Assembly: GCA_016929465.1 (NCBI GenBank)
Contig: JAFGIT010000142.1
Location: 1-6,432 of the forward strand
Origin: JAFGIT01 sp016929465 [NCBI: Candidatus Coatesbacteria bacterium]
GTDB lineage: Bacteria; B130-G9
Direction: 5' to 3'
Length of the DNA stretch: 6,432 bases
In this document: one piece after another, positions 1 through 6,432 of the stretch
Numbering within the stretch: the stretch's first letter is position 1
Layout: each line of letters begins with the position of its first letter
The notes under the pieces: model-generated
Database searches by the model: none
What the model was told of the DNA's origin: nothing
What the model saw: the letters and a program-made list of their open reading frames with translations, nothing else
Translations under genes and position numbers: made by a program

Positions 1-585
1 CGGATCGAGATGCACTTTCTGCCCGACGTTTACGTCAGATGCGGCGAATGTGGCGGGATGCGCTTCAACCGAGAGACGCTCGAAGTGCGATATAAGGGCC
101 GAAACATCTCCGAGGTACTGGACATGTCGGTCGAGGAAGCGCTCACCTTCTTCGAGAACATTCCCAGGCTGAAGGAGAGGCTGCAGACGCTATATGATGT
201 CGGCCTCGGCTATATCAGGCTCGGGCAGCCGGCGACCACGCTCTCCGGCGGAGAGGCTCAGCGGATCAAGCTTTCGAAGGAACTCTCGAGACGCGCAACC
301 GGCGACACGCTGTACATCCTCGACGAGCCGACAACAGGCCTCCACTTCGCGGACATCCACAAGCTGCTCGATGTGCTCTTCCAGCTTGTTGACGCGGGGA
401 ATACGGTCGTGATGATCGAGCACAACCTGGATGTCATCAAGTCCGCGGACCATATAATAGACCTCGGTCCCGAGGGAGGCGACGCCGGTGGATTCGTTGT
501 CGCGACCGGTACTCCGGAGCAGGTCGCAAGGAATCCGAGGTCGTACACCGGTCAGTTCCTATGCAAGGTGCTCGATAGCCGTTGA
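1..585 (+). CDS. uvrA: UvrA, excinuclease ABC subunit A (C-terminal 194 residues, 5' end outside window)
   Basis: UvrA is the DNA-damage recognition ATPase of nucleotide excision repair; it acts as a dimer with UvrB in the cytoplasm. The reading frame is open from base 1, so the gene starts upstream. Counting residues within the window, Cys14 and Cys17 are the second cysteine pair of the C-terminal zinc finger. The second ABC ATPase follows: the signature LSGGEAQR at 81-88, Walker [13 protein letters not shown] at 103-114, and the H-loop motif IEHN at 139-142. The ending ([11 protein letters not shown], then TGTPEQVA and SYTGQFL) is the normal UvrA C-terminus, so the 3' end is complete at TGA 583-585. 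The first ATPase, UvrB-binding region and most of the zinc finger are not visible. An Arg precedes the Cys pair where many homologues have Pro, which is minor. No clear intrinsic terminator follows. The identification is secure from the UvrA-specific ABC and C-terminal motifs. Confidence 0.97.
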   Translation, partial: RIEMHFLPDVYVRCGECGGMRFNRETLEVRYKGRNISEVLDMSVEEALTFFENIPRLKERLQTLYDVGLGYIRLGQPATTLSGGEAQRIKLSKELSRRATGDTLYILDEPTTGLHFADIHKLLDVLFQLVDAGNTVVMIEHNLDVIKSADHIIDLGPEGGDAGGFVVATGTPEQVARNPRSYTGQFLCKVLDSR

Positions 586-671
586 GAGCAAAGTCTTCAG
601 AGCGATTTCGGCGACTGGAAAAGTGGCTTTGATCTAGCGTCGGATTGTGATTTGTGCTGAGCCAGCGTGCG

Positions 672-690
672 TCAATTATGAAATCATTGA
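672..690. repeat. AT-rich imperfect inverted repeat, possible operator or small hairpin
   Basis: TCAAT at 672-676 pairs with ATTGA at 686-690, and after one mismatch AT at 678-679 pairs with AT at 683-684 around a GAA centre, giving seven of eight matched pairs. It does not resemble the MetJ met-box (AGACGTCT). A dimeric regulator site is possible; a chance palindrome in AT-rich DNA is equally possible. Confidence 0.25.
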
Positions 691-747
691 GAACCAGAGC
701 CGATTAGATGTGTTTAATCCTTGGAATACTCAGGGGAAAAGTCATCA

Positions 748-771
748 CTCATCCCAACGGTGATTGATGAG
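748..771 (+). other. Possible leader hairpin CTCATC/GATGAG
   Basis: CTCATC at 748-753 is exactly complementary to GATGAG at 766-771, leaving a 12-base loop. The same stretch can instead form ATCAC 744-748 with GTGAT 760-764, so the two structures exclude each other. It would only exist in RNA if transcription starts upstream of about 745, which is not established. Confidence 0.25.
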
Positions 772-778
772 GCTATAA

Positions 779-820
779 GGTTTCACTTCCGACATGATTG
801 ATTTCGAGCTTTGTGAAATC
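779..820 (+). other. Possible leader hairpin, 8-pair stem with a 26-base loop
   Basis: Bases 779-786 pair with 813-820: six Watson-Crick pairs (TTTCAC with GTGAAA), then one G-T wobble and one G-C pair at the base. It is the longest near-perfect stem I found in the gap. It is not followed by a T-run, so it is not an intrinsic terminator. The loop is long, which lowers its stability. Confidence 0.3.
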
Positions 821-837
821 AGGTCTGCAATCTCTGC

Positions 838-865
838 TTTACATCCTGAAATGAGATGATATTTT
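838..865 (+). promoter_or_regulatory. Candidate sigma-70-type promoter for metK-ahcY
   Basis: TTTACA at 838-843 matches the -35 consensus TTGACA at five of six bases. TATTTT at 860-865 matches TATAAT at four of six, with a 16-base spacer. Transcription would begin near 872 and give a leader of roughly 105 bases that carries the 889-906 and 924-960 hairpins. The -10 box is mediocre and other weak boxes exist (TATAAG 774, TATAAC 951, both without a good -35), so this is a tentative choice. Confidence 0.3.
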
Positions 866-888
866 CCCCATGCGTTTGGCCATGACAA

Positions 889-906
889 GGGAGGCTAAAT
901 TCTCCC
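889..906 (+). other. Leader hairpin GGGAGG/TCTCCC
   Basis: Bases 889-894 pair with 901-906 (five Watson-Crick pairs plus one G-T) around the loop CTAAAT. The stem is compact and GC-rich, about 70 bases upstream of the metK start. No T-run follows, so it is not a terminator by itself. The 5' arm resembles a Shine-Dalgarno core but no suitable start codon or reading frame follows it. The same arm can pair instead with TTCCC at 864-868. Confidence 0.4.
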
Positions 907-923
907 AGAGACAATAGCTCCGC

Positions 924-967
924 GGCCGAGGCTAATCTTCCGGTCGCGATTATAACGGCTACTTTTT
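924..967 (+). terminator. Possible attenuator-like hairpin and T-tract just before the metK RBS
   Basis: An outer stem pairs 924-928 with 956-960 (GGCCG with CGGCT, including one G-T). An inner stem pairs TAATC 933-937 with GATTA 948-952 across a 10-base loop; an asymmetric internal loop separates the stems. Two bases after the outer stem comes TTTTT at 963-967, directly abutting the metK Shine-Dalgarno sequence. The layout resembles a weak intrinsic terminator or translation-control hairpin, but the stems are short and the T-tract has only five bases. Confidence 0.25.
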
Positions 968-972
968 GGAGG
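968..972 (+). promoter_or_regulatory. Ribosome binding site of metK
   Basis: GGAGG lies five bases before ATG 978. This decides the start: an in-frame TTG at 966 overlaps the Shine-Dalgarno sequence itself and cannot be the initiator. The ATG gives the expected MetK N-terminus. Confidence 0.85.
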
Positions 973-977
973 TAGAT

Positions 978-2126
978 ATGCCGAGAACAGACTTCCTATT
1001 TACTTCGGAGTCCGTGACCGAGGGTCATCCGGACAAAATGGCGGACCAGATTTCCGATGCGATTCTGGATGCTGTATTCACATGCGATCCGAATGGCAGA
1101 GTGGCATGCGAGACATTCCTTACGACAGGGCTTGCGCTTGTTGCCGGCGAGATCACGACGGAATGCTACGCAGACATTCCCGCCATCGTTCGCGAGACCA
1201 TCAAGGACATTGGATATACGCACGCCAAGTATGGCTTCGACTATCAGACGTGCGCGGTTCTCACCGCGATACACCCCCAGTCACCCGATATCGCGATGGG
1301 CGTTGATCCGGGCGGCGCGGGAGACCAGGGCCTGATGTTCGGCTATGCGACCGATGAGACCAAAGAGCTGATGCCTATGCCTATCATGCTCGCGCACAAG
1401 CTCTCACAAAGGCTCGCCGAAGTGCGGAAGAAGGGTATCGTTGATTACCTGAGACCTGATGGCAAGAGCCAGGTCACTGTGCGGTACAAGGATGGCGTCC
1501 CGGTGCATGTCGAGACGGTCGTAATCTCCTCCCAGCACGGCCCCGAGGTCAGCATTAAAGACCTGACCGAGGATATAGTTGAGCAAGTAATCGAGCCCAT
1601 CATCCCAGTTGCGCTGAGAAAAGACACCAAGTACTATGTGAATCCGACTGGCAGATTCGTTCTCGGTGGCCCCTCGGCCGACACCGGTCTAACGGGAAGG
1701 AAGATTATTGTTGATACCTACGGCGGAGTTGGAAGCCACGGTGGCGGTGCGTTCTCCGGCAAGGACCCATCGAAGGTGGACCGCTCCGGCTCATACATGG
1801 CAAGATATATCGCCAAGAATATCGTGGCAGCTGGCCTTGCGAAGAAGTGCGAAGTCCAGGTCGCTTATGCAATCGGTGTCGCGGAGCCCGTCTCGCTCAT
1901 GATCGACACATTCCAGACAGGCACGGTCGGATATCCGGCCCTCAAGAAGGCAGTCCGCGAGGTTTTCGATCTGACGCCTAATGGCATGATCAAGATGCTC
2001 GATCTCAGAAGGCCAATCTACCGCAAAACCGCTGCCTACGGGCACTTCGGAAGACAGGATCCTGAGTTCTCCTGGGAGAAGACAGATAAGGCGGACGAAC
2101 TGAAGGTCGCCTGCAAGGCAAAATAA
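978..2126 (+). CDS. metK: S-adenosylmethionine synthetase (methionine adenosyltransferase)
   Basis: This cytosolic enzyme makes SAM from methionine and ATP, releasing phosphate and pyrophosphate. The 382 residues match the usual bacterial length of about 384. Family motifs are intact: [13 protein letters not shown] at 8-20, with His17 and Asp19 at the positions of the E. coli catalytic His and Mg-binding Asp; [16 protein letters not shown] at 113-128; Lys163 in the central domain; [10 protein letters not shown] at 241-250; and the phosphate-binding loop [16 protein letters not shown] at 255-270 with Lys262, Lys266 and Asp268. No key residue is missing, so it should be active. ATG 978 is chosen from the GGAGG at 968. 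ahcY begins 38 bases after the stop, consistent with a SAM-cycle operon. The long structured leader upstream may regulate it, but no known riboswitch class is recognisable there. Confidence 0.98.
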   Translation: MPRTDFLFTSESVTEGHPDKMADQISDAILDAVFTCDPNGRVACETFLTTGLALVAGEITTECYADIPAIVRETIKDIGYTHAKYGFDYQTCAVLTAIHPQSPDIAMGVDPGGAGDQGLMFGYATDETKELMPMPIMLAHKLSQRLAEVRKKGIVDYLRPDGKSQVTVRYKDGVPVHVETVVISSQHGPEVSIKDLTEDIVEQVIEPIIPVALRKDTKYYVNPTGRFVLGGPSADTGLTGRKIIVDTYGGVGSHGGGAFSGKDPSKVDRSGSYMARYIAKNIVAAGLAKKCEVQVAYAIGVAEPVSLMIDTFQTGTVGYPALKKAVREVFDLTPNGMIKMLDLRRPIYRKTAAYGHFGRQDPEFSWEKTDKADELKVACKAK

Positions 2127-2164
2127 AGACAACCAAACTCAATTAGAAACCAGGGAGAGATTGA

Positions 2165-3421
<1,257 letters not shown>

Positions 3422-3473
3422 ATAAGAAGAGATACTCACTCTGCAATGTCGTTAGAACTTTTTGTGGGGTACT

Positions 3474-5903
3474 ATGGCTAAAAAATCGCTAGTGATTGTT
3501 GAGTCCCCGGCCAAGGCCAAGACTATAAATCGATACTTGGGCAAGGACTTCATTGTGAAGTCCTCTGCTGGACACGTTAAGGATCTTCCGCTCAGGAAGC
3601 TCGGCGTTGACGTGAACAACGGTTTCGTGCCCGAGTATGAAGTTGTGAAGGATAAGGTCCCGGTCATAAAGGACCTCAAATCCCTGTGCAAGAAGTCCGA
3701 AAAAGTCTATCTCGCCGCCGACCCTGATAGAGAAGGAGAGGCCATTTGCTGGCACCTATATCAGGAGCTTGGCTGCGAGGACGACCGCATTTTCAGAGTC
3801 CTCTTCACGGAGATCACAAAGAGCGGCATCGAACGGGGAATGTCGAACCCGCTCACGATCGATACGAACAGGGTGAACGCCCAGCAGGCGCGGCGCGTTC
3901 TCGACAGGCTCGTCGGATATCAGATAAGCCCGCTTCTAAGCCAGAAGGTAAGGCAAGGGCTATCCGCGGGTCGCGTTCAGTCGGTCGCACTCAGGTTCAT
4001 CTGTGATAAAGAGGCTGCGATAAGGGAGTTCCAGCCCGAGGAGTACTGGAGCATCGTTGCAACGCTTGTTGCGCCGAACGGCAAGGAAGTGAAAGCCGAG
4101 CTCATCAAGGTCGGCAATAAGGCCGTCAAGATCTCAAATGCTAAGGAAGCGCAGGAGGCCTACGACCAGATAAAGGCTGGCGGAAAATTCCTCATCTCGG
4201 AGATCAAAAAGGTCGAGAAGAAGCAGCCAGCGCCGCCGCCGTTGATTACGAGCACCATGCAGCAGGCAGCCTCATCGGACCTCCGGCTCGCGGCCAGAGT
4301 AACGATGGAACTCGCGCAGAGCCTCTACGAAGGTGTCGATGTCAAGGAGCTCGGTCCCGTCGGACTCATCACATACATGAGAACCGACTCGACTAGAATC
4401 GCACAGGACGCACAGGACGCTGCGAGAGACATGATCGGCAAGGTATTTGGTCCGGATTTTGTCCCGTCCAAGCCGAATGTGTTCAAGACCTCAAAGCGAG
4501 CGCAGGACGCGCACGAGGCGATCCGCCCGACCGATGTCTTCATGCACCCCGACGATATCAAGGACTACCTCTCGAAGGACCAGTTCAGGATTTACCGGCT
4601 GATCTGGGCCAGCTTTGTGGCGAGTCAGATGAAGCCGGCCGTATTCGATCGGACGACAGTCGACTTCCAGGTCGGTGAATATCTCTTCAGGGCGCAAGGT
4701 TCGATTAGGACCTTCGCGGGCTTCCAGAAGGTGTTCGAGGAACTCAATCACCACAAGAAGATGCAGAAGGATGTCCTGCTCCCACCACTCGAGCAGGGAC
4801 AGGAACTCAGACTGAAAGGCCTCGAGAAGAAACAGCACTTCACCGAGCCACCTCCCCGATTCACCGAGAGCACGCTCATAAAGGCGCTGGTCGAGGCTGG
4901 GATCGGACGGCCAAGCACATACGCGATGATCCTGAACACGATACGCATGCGCGAGTATGTGCAGATGGAAAAACGCGCCTTCAAAGCGACGCCGCTTGGA
5001 CTTTTGGTGAACCGGCTTCTGATAGCGAACTTCCCGCTGGTCCTGGACGTGAACTTCACCGCCGATATGGAGCGGCAGCTCGACTCCGTCGAGGAGGGAT
5101 CACTCGATTGGCAGGAGGCGATATCGAAGTTCTATGGCGACTTCTCGAAGGCAGTGAAGCATGCCGAGAAGAACATGGCGGTCCCGCAGCAGGAGACTCA
5201 ATACGTTTGCGAGCTCTGCAACAGCAAGATGCTGCTCAAATGGAGCAGGCGAAAAGGCTGGTTCCTCTCATGTTCCGCATACCCGAAGTGTAAGAACGGG
5301 AAGGACGTCATCTATGACACGCTGGGCAACCTCAAGGTGGTAGAGCCTAAGAAGAGCAAGGTCGCCTGCGATAAGTGCGGCCGCGAAATGGTGCTGAAGC
5401 AGTCCAGGTATGGCAGTTTCCTTGCCTGCTCGGGATATCCCGATTGCAGGAACACCAAGCCGGTACGCATGGATGAGCAGACCGGCGAGATGGTCGTCAT
5501 GAAGATGGAAGAGGTCGATGAGAAGTGTCCGAAGTGCGACGCGAAGCTGGTGGTGAAGCTCGGACGCGGCGGAAGGTTCCTCGCTTGTTCAGCGTACCCG
5601 AAGTGCACGTTCACCAAATCGATCAGCATCGGCGTTCCATGCCCTCAGGCGGATTGCGACGGCTATATCACCGAGAAGAGGACCAGGAAAGGCAAGGTCT
5701 TCTACGGGTGCAGCAACTACCCGAACTGCAAGTTCGCGGTCTGGGACAAGCCGATCTCCGAGAAGTGCCCATTCTGTGGTTCTCTGATGGTGACCAAGTT
5801 CGAGAGGGGCTCGGATCAGCCGACTTATATTTGCACGAACAGGGATTGCGGCCATAGGATCACCGATCTTAACCACGAGCGGGAGATCGTCGCTGAGAGC
5901 TGA
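3474..5903 (+). CDS. topA: DNA topoisomerase I (type IA), with five C-terminal zinc fingers
   Basis: TopA relaxes negative supercoils by nicking one DNA strand through a 5'-phosphotyrosine link. The protein has 809 residues. The Toprim domain starts with LVIVESPAKAKTI (6-18), with catalytic Glu10, and has DPDREGE at 83-89 for Mg binding. TNRVNAQQARRVLDRLVGYQ (131-150) and SAGRVQSVALR (164-174) follow. The active-site Tyr is Tyr301 in LITYMRTDSTR (298-308), and HEAIRPT (347-353) and GIGRPSTYA (476-484) complete the core. The C-terminal part has five complete tetracysteine fingers: Cys 579/582/600/606, 632/635/652/658, 685/688/705/711, 723/728/746/752 and 765/768/787/792. ATG 3474 is chosen because MAKKSLVIVESPAKAK is the standard start; an in-frame TTG at 3462 would add only four residues, and the Shine-Dalgarno sequence (GGGG at 3466-3469) is weak. 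It starts 52 bases after ahcY with no terminator visible between, so it may be read from the same transcript. Confidence 0.98.
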   Translation: MAKKSLVIVESPAKAKTINRYLGKDFIVKSSAGHVKDLPLRKLGVDVNNGFVPEYEVVKDKVPVIKDLKSLCKKSEKVYLAADPDREGEAICWHLYQELGCEDDRIFRVLFTEITKSGIERGMSNPLTIDTNRVNAQQARRVLDRLVGYQISPLLSQKVRQGLSAGRVQSVALRFICDKEAAIREFQPEEYWSIVATLVAPNGKEVKAELIKVGNKAVKISNAKEAQEAYDQIKAGGKFLISEIKKVEKKQPAPPPLITSTMQQAASSDLRLAARVTMELAQSLYEGVDVKELGPVGLITYMRTDSTRIAQDAQDAARDMIGKVFGPDFVPSKPNVFKTSKRAQDAHEAIRPTDVFMHPDDIKDYLSKDQFRIYRLIWASFVASQMKPAVFDRTTVDFQVGEYLFRAQGSIRTFAGFQKVFEELNHHKKMQKDVLLPPLEQGQELRLKGLEKKQHFTEPPPRFTESTLIKALVEAGIGRPSTYAMILNTIRMREYVQMEKRAFKATPLGLLVNRLLIANFPLVLDVNFTADMERQLDSVEEGSLDWQEAISKFYGDFSKAVKHAEKNMAVPQQETQYVCELCNSKMLLKWSRRKGWFLSCSAYPKCKNGKDVIYDTLGNLKVVEPKKSKVACDKCGREMVLKQSRYGSFLACSGYPDCRNTKPVRMDEQTGEMVVMKMEEVDEKCPKCDAKLVVKLGRGGRFLACSAYPKCTFTKSISIGVPCPQADCDGYITEKRTRKGKVFYGCSNYPNCKFAVWDKPISEKCPFCGSLMVTKFERGSDQPTYICTNRDCGHRITDLNHEREIVAES

Positions 5904-5955
5904 CCTCCAATTCTTCGGCGTTTCAGTTCGATACATCATTGACGCGGGTAGGTGA

Positions 5956-6432
5956 ATGAATCCCGTTACGCGCGCGGCAAGGACCGCCTACTACAAGTTC
6001 TTCGAGACGATCTCAAATGCCCTCCTGCCAAAGAGGGAGAGGCTGTTCGCACTCGGGACGCTGTTAGGCTGCATCCGCTATCGCGTGGGCTACATCGGCA
6101 GGATGCGCTCCAAGGCGGTCTATCTCCGGTACTTGCGGGAGGCACTACCTCACCTCGAGGAGAGAGAGCGTCGAGATGTTCTCAGGAAATTCTGGATCGA
6201 CCATGAGAAGTCATTCCTGGAGCTTTTCCTGATTCCGACTCTCACGAGAGAGAACATCGATGGATTCGTCCAGTTCGACGGCCTCGACGTGCTCGATGGG
6301 GCTCTGGCCAAGGGCAAGGGTGTGGTCCTCGCGGTCCCGCATTTCGGGAACTCTCGGCTCGCCCACATCGCGCTCGCGATAAAGGGCTATCCGATGAACG
6401 TCATCTCCTCCCGCTATGAGGAGGCATCGGAA
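5956..6432 (+). CDS. LpxL/HtrB-family lysophospholipid (lipid A-type) acyltransferase, 3' end outside window
   Basis: The first 159 codons are present and the frame is open to the window edge. The family comprises inner-membrane acyltransferases that add a second acyl chain to lipid A precursors or related glycolipids; mycobacterial PatA also belongs. Visible family features are LREALPHLEERER at 60-72 (like the CFPHLS region of LpxL) and the strand-turn VVLAVPHFGNSRL at 123-135, corresponding to the H-x4-E/D catalytic motif. His129 sits almost exactly where LpxL has its catalytic His (near 132), so the N-terminus is probably complete. However, the acidic residue is Arg134 here, so activity or exact substrate is uncertain. 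ATG 5956 directly follows an in-frame TGA (5953-5955), so no upstream start is possible; the Shine-Dalgarno-like AGGTGA at 5950-5955 abuts it. A frame starting with GTG at 5952 is a shadow. The gene begins 52 bases after topA. The family is likely; the specific function is unknown. Confidence 0.75.
   Translation, partial: MNPVTRAARTAYYKFFETISNALLPKRERLFALGTLLGCIRYRVGYIGRMRSKAVYLRYLREALPHLEERERRDVLRKFWIDHEKSFLELFLIPTLTRENIDGFVQFDGLDVLDGALAKGKGVVLAVPHFGNSRLAHIALAIKGYPMNVISSRYEEASE

Larger units (their letters stand above)
586..977 (+). other. 392-base non-coding gap: uvrA 3' side and metK leader
   Basis: No reading frame of meaningful length is visible on either strand, and the base composition is more A+T-rich than the flanking genes. 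I see no tRNA, no strong terminator for uvrA, and no match to the SAM-I, SAM-II, SAM-III or SAH riboswitch consensus sequences that I can recall. Its contents are an AT-rich inverted repeat (672-690), possible hairpins at 748-771, 779-820, 889-906 and 924-960, a possible promoter (838-865) and the metK ribosome binding site. A 7-base word, GAGGCTA, occurs three times (769, 891, 928). The length and the position ahead of SAM-cycle genes fit a regulatory leader, but this is inference. Confidence 0.6.

Noticed and set aside
586-640. An intrinsic terminator for uvrA
   Set aside because: Only 4-base stems were found (AGTC/GACT 592-616, AAAG/CTTT 620-630), with no T-run after a stable stem.
951-956. 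TATAAC as a -10 box of a metK promoter
   Set aside because: No -35-like hexamer lies 16-18 bases upstream, and transcription would begin at or within the ribosome binding site.
966-977. TTG at 966 as a metK start
   Set aside because: The TTG overlaps the GGAGG Shine-Dalgarno sequence that serves ATG 978, and the extra four residues are not part of the MetK family.
586-977. A known SAM-I, SAM-II, SAM-III or SAH riboswitch
   Set aside because: None of the conserved core sequences I can recall is present. GCTAAAT near 894-900 recalls part of the SAM-II core, but it lies in the loop of a simple hairpin and the rest of the motif is missing.
3462-3473. TTG at 3462 as a topA start
   Set aside because: It has no better ribosome binding site, and MAKKSLVIVESPAKAK from ATG 3474 is the typical TopA N-terminus.
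5952-6206. An 84-codon frame starting with GTG at 5952
   Set aside because: It overlaps the acyltransferase gene in another frame. The frame from ATG 5956 continues to the window end and carries the family motif, so it is the real one.

Overview
The window is a stretch of bacterial chromosome with all recognisable genes on the + strand. In order they are: the 3' end of uvrA (1-585), a non-coding gap of 392 bases (586-977), metK (978-2126), ahcY (2165-3421), topA (3474-5903), and the first 159 codons of an LpxL/HtrB-like acyltransferase gene (5956 to the window edge). I saw no tRNA, rRNA, CRISPR array, insertion sequence or phage gene. The coding DNA is moderately GC-rich by eye, with many ATC, CTC, GAG and AAG codons and frequent AGA/AGG arginine codons. 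The gap before metK is visibly richer in A and T.

metK, ahcY, topA and the acyltransferase gene are separated by only 38, 52 and 52 bases, with no clear terminator between them, so they may be co-transcribed. metK and ahcY make functional sense together. MetK makes S-adenosylmethionine (SAM), methyltransferases turn it into S-adenosylhomocysteine (SAH), and AhcY hydrolyses SAH, relieving product inhibition and returning homocysteine to methionine synthesis. TopA (type IA topoisomerase) and the membrane acyltransferase have no obvious metabolic link to this pair. UvrA (nucleotide excision repair) is separated from metK by the long gap and is probably a separate transcription unit.

Organism: MetK, TopA and UvrA are plainly bacterial. 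AhcY is of the shorter type (418 residues, STQDD motif, no C-terminal Lys/Tyr tail) seen in archaea, Thermotoga and a number of deep-branching bacteria. TopA has five intact tetracysteine zinc fingers, which argues against actinomycetes, whose TopA lacks them. The LpxL-family gene suggests, but does not prove, a diderm cell envelope. An uncultured or deep-branching diderm phylum fits best; I cannot name it from sequence alone.

The part least explained by known features is the metK leader. It contains several possible hairpins, some mutually exclusive, and one lies just before a T-tract and the metK ribosome binding site. It matches none of the SAM or SAH riboswitch consensus sequences I can recall. 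This makes it a candidate for an unrecognised SAM/SAH-responsive leader, but by-eye pairings of this size can arise by chance. The second oddity is the acyltransferase, where the usual catalytic H-x4-E/D motif reads H-x4-R.
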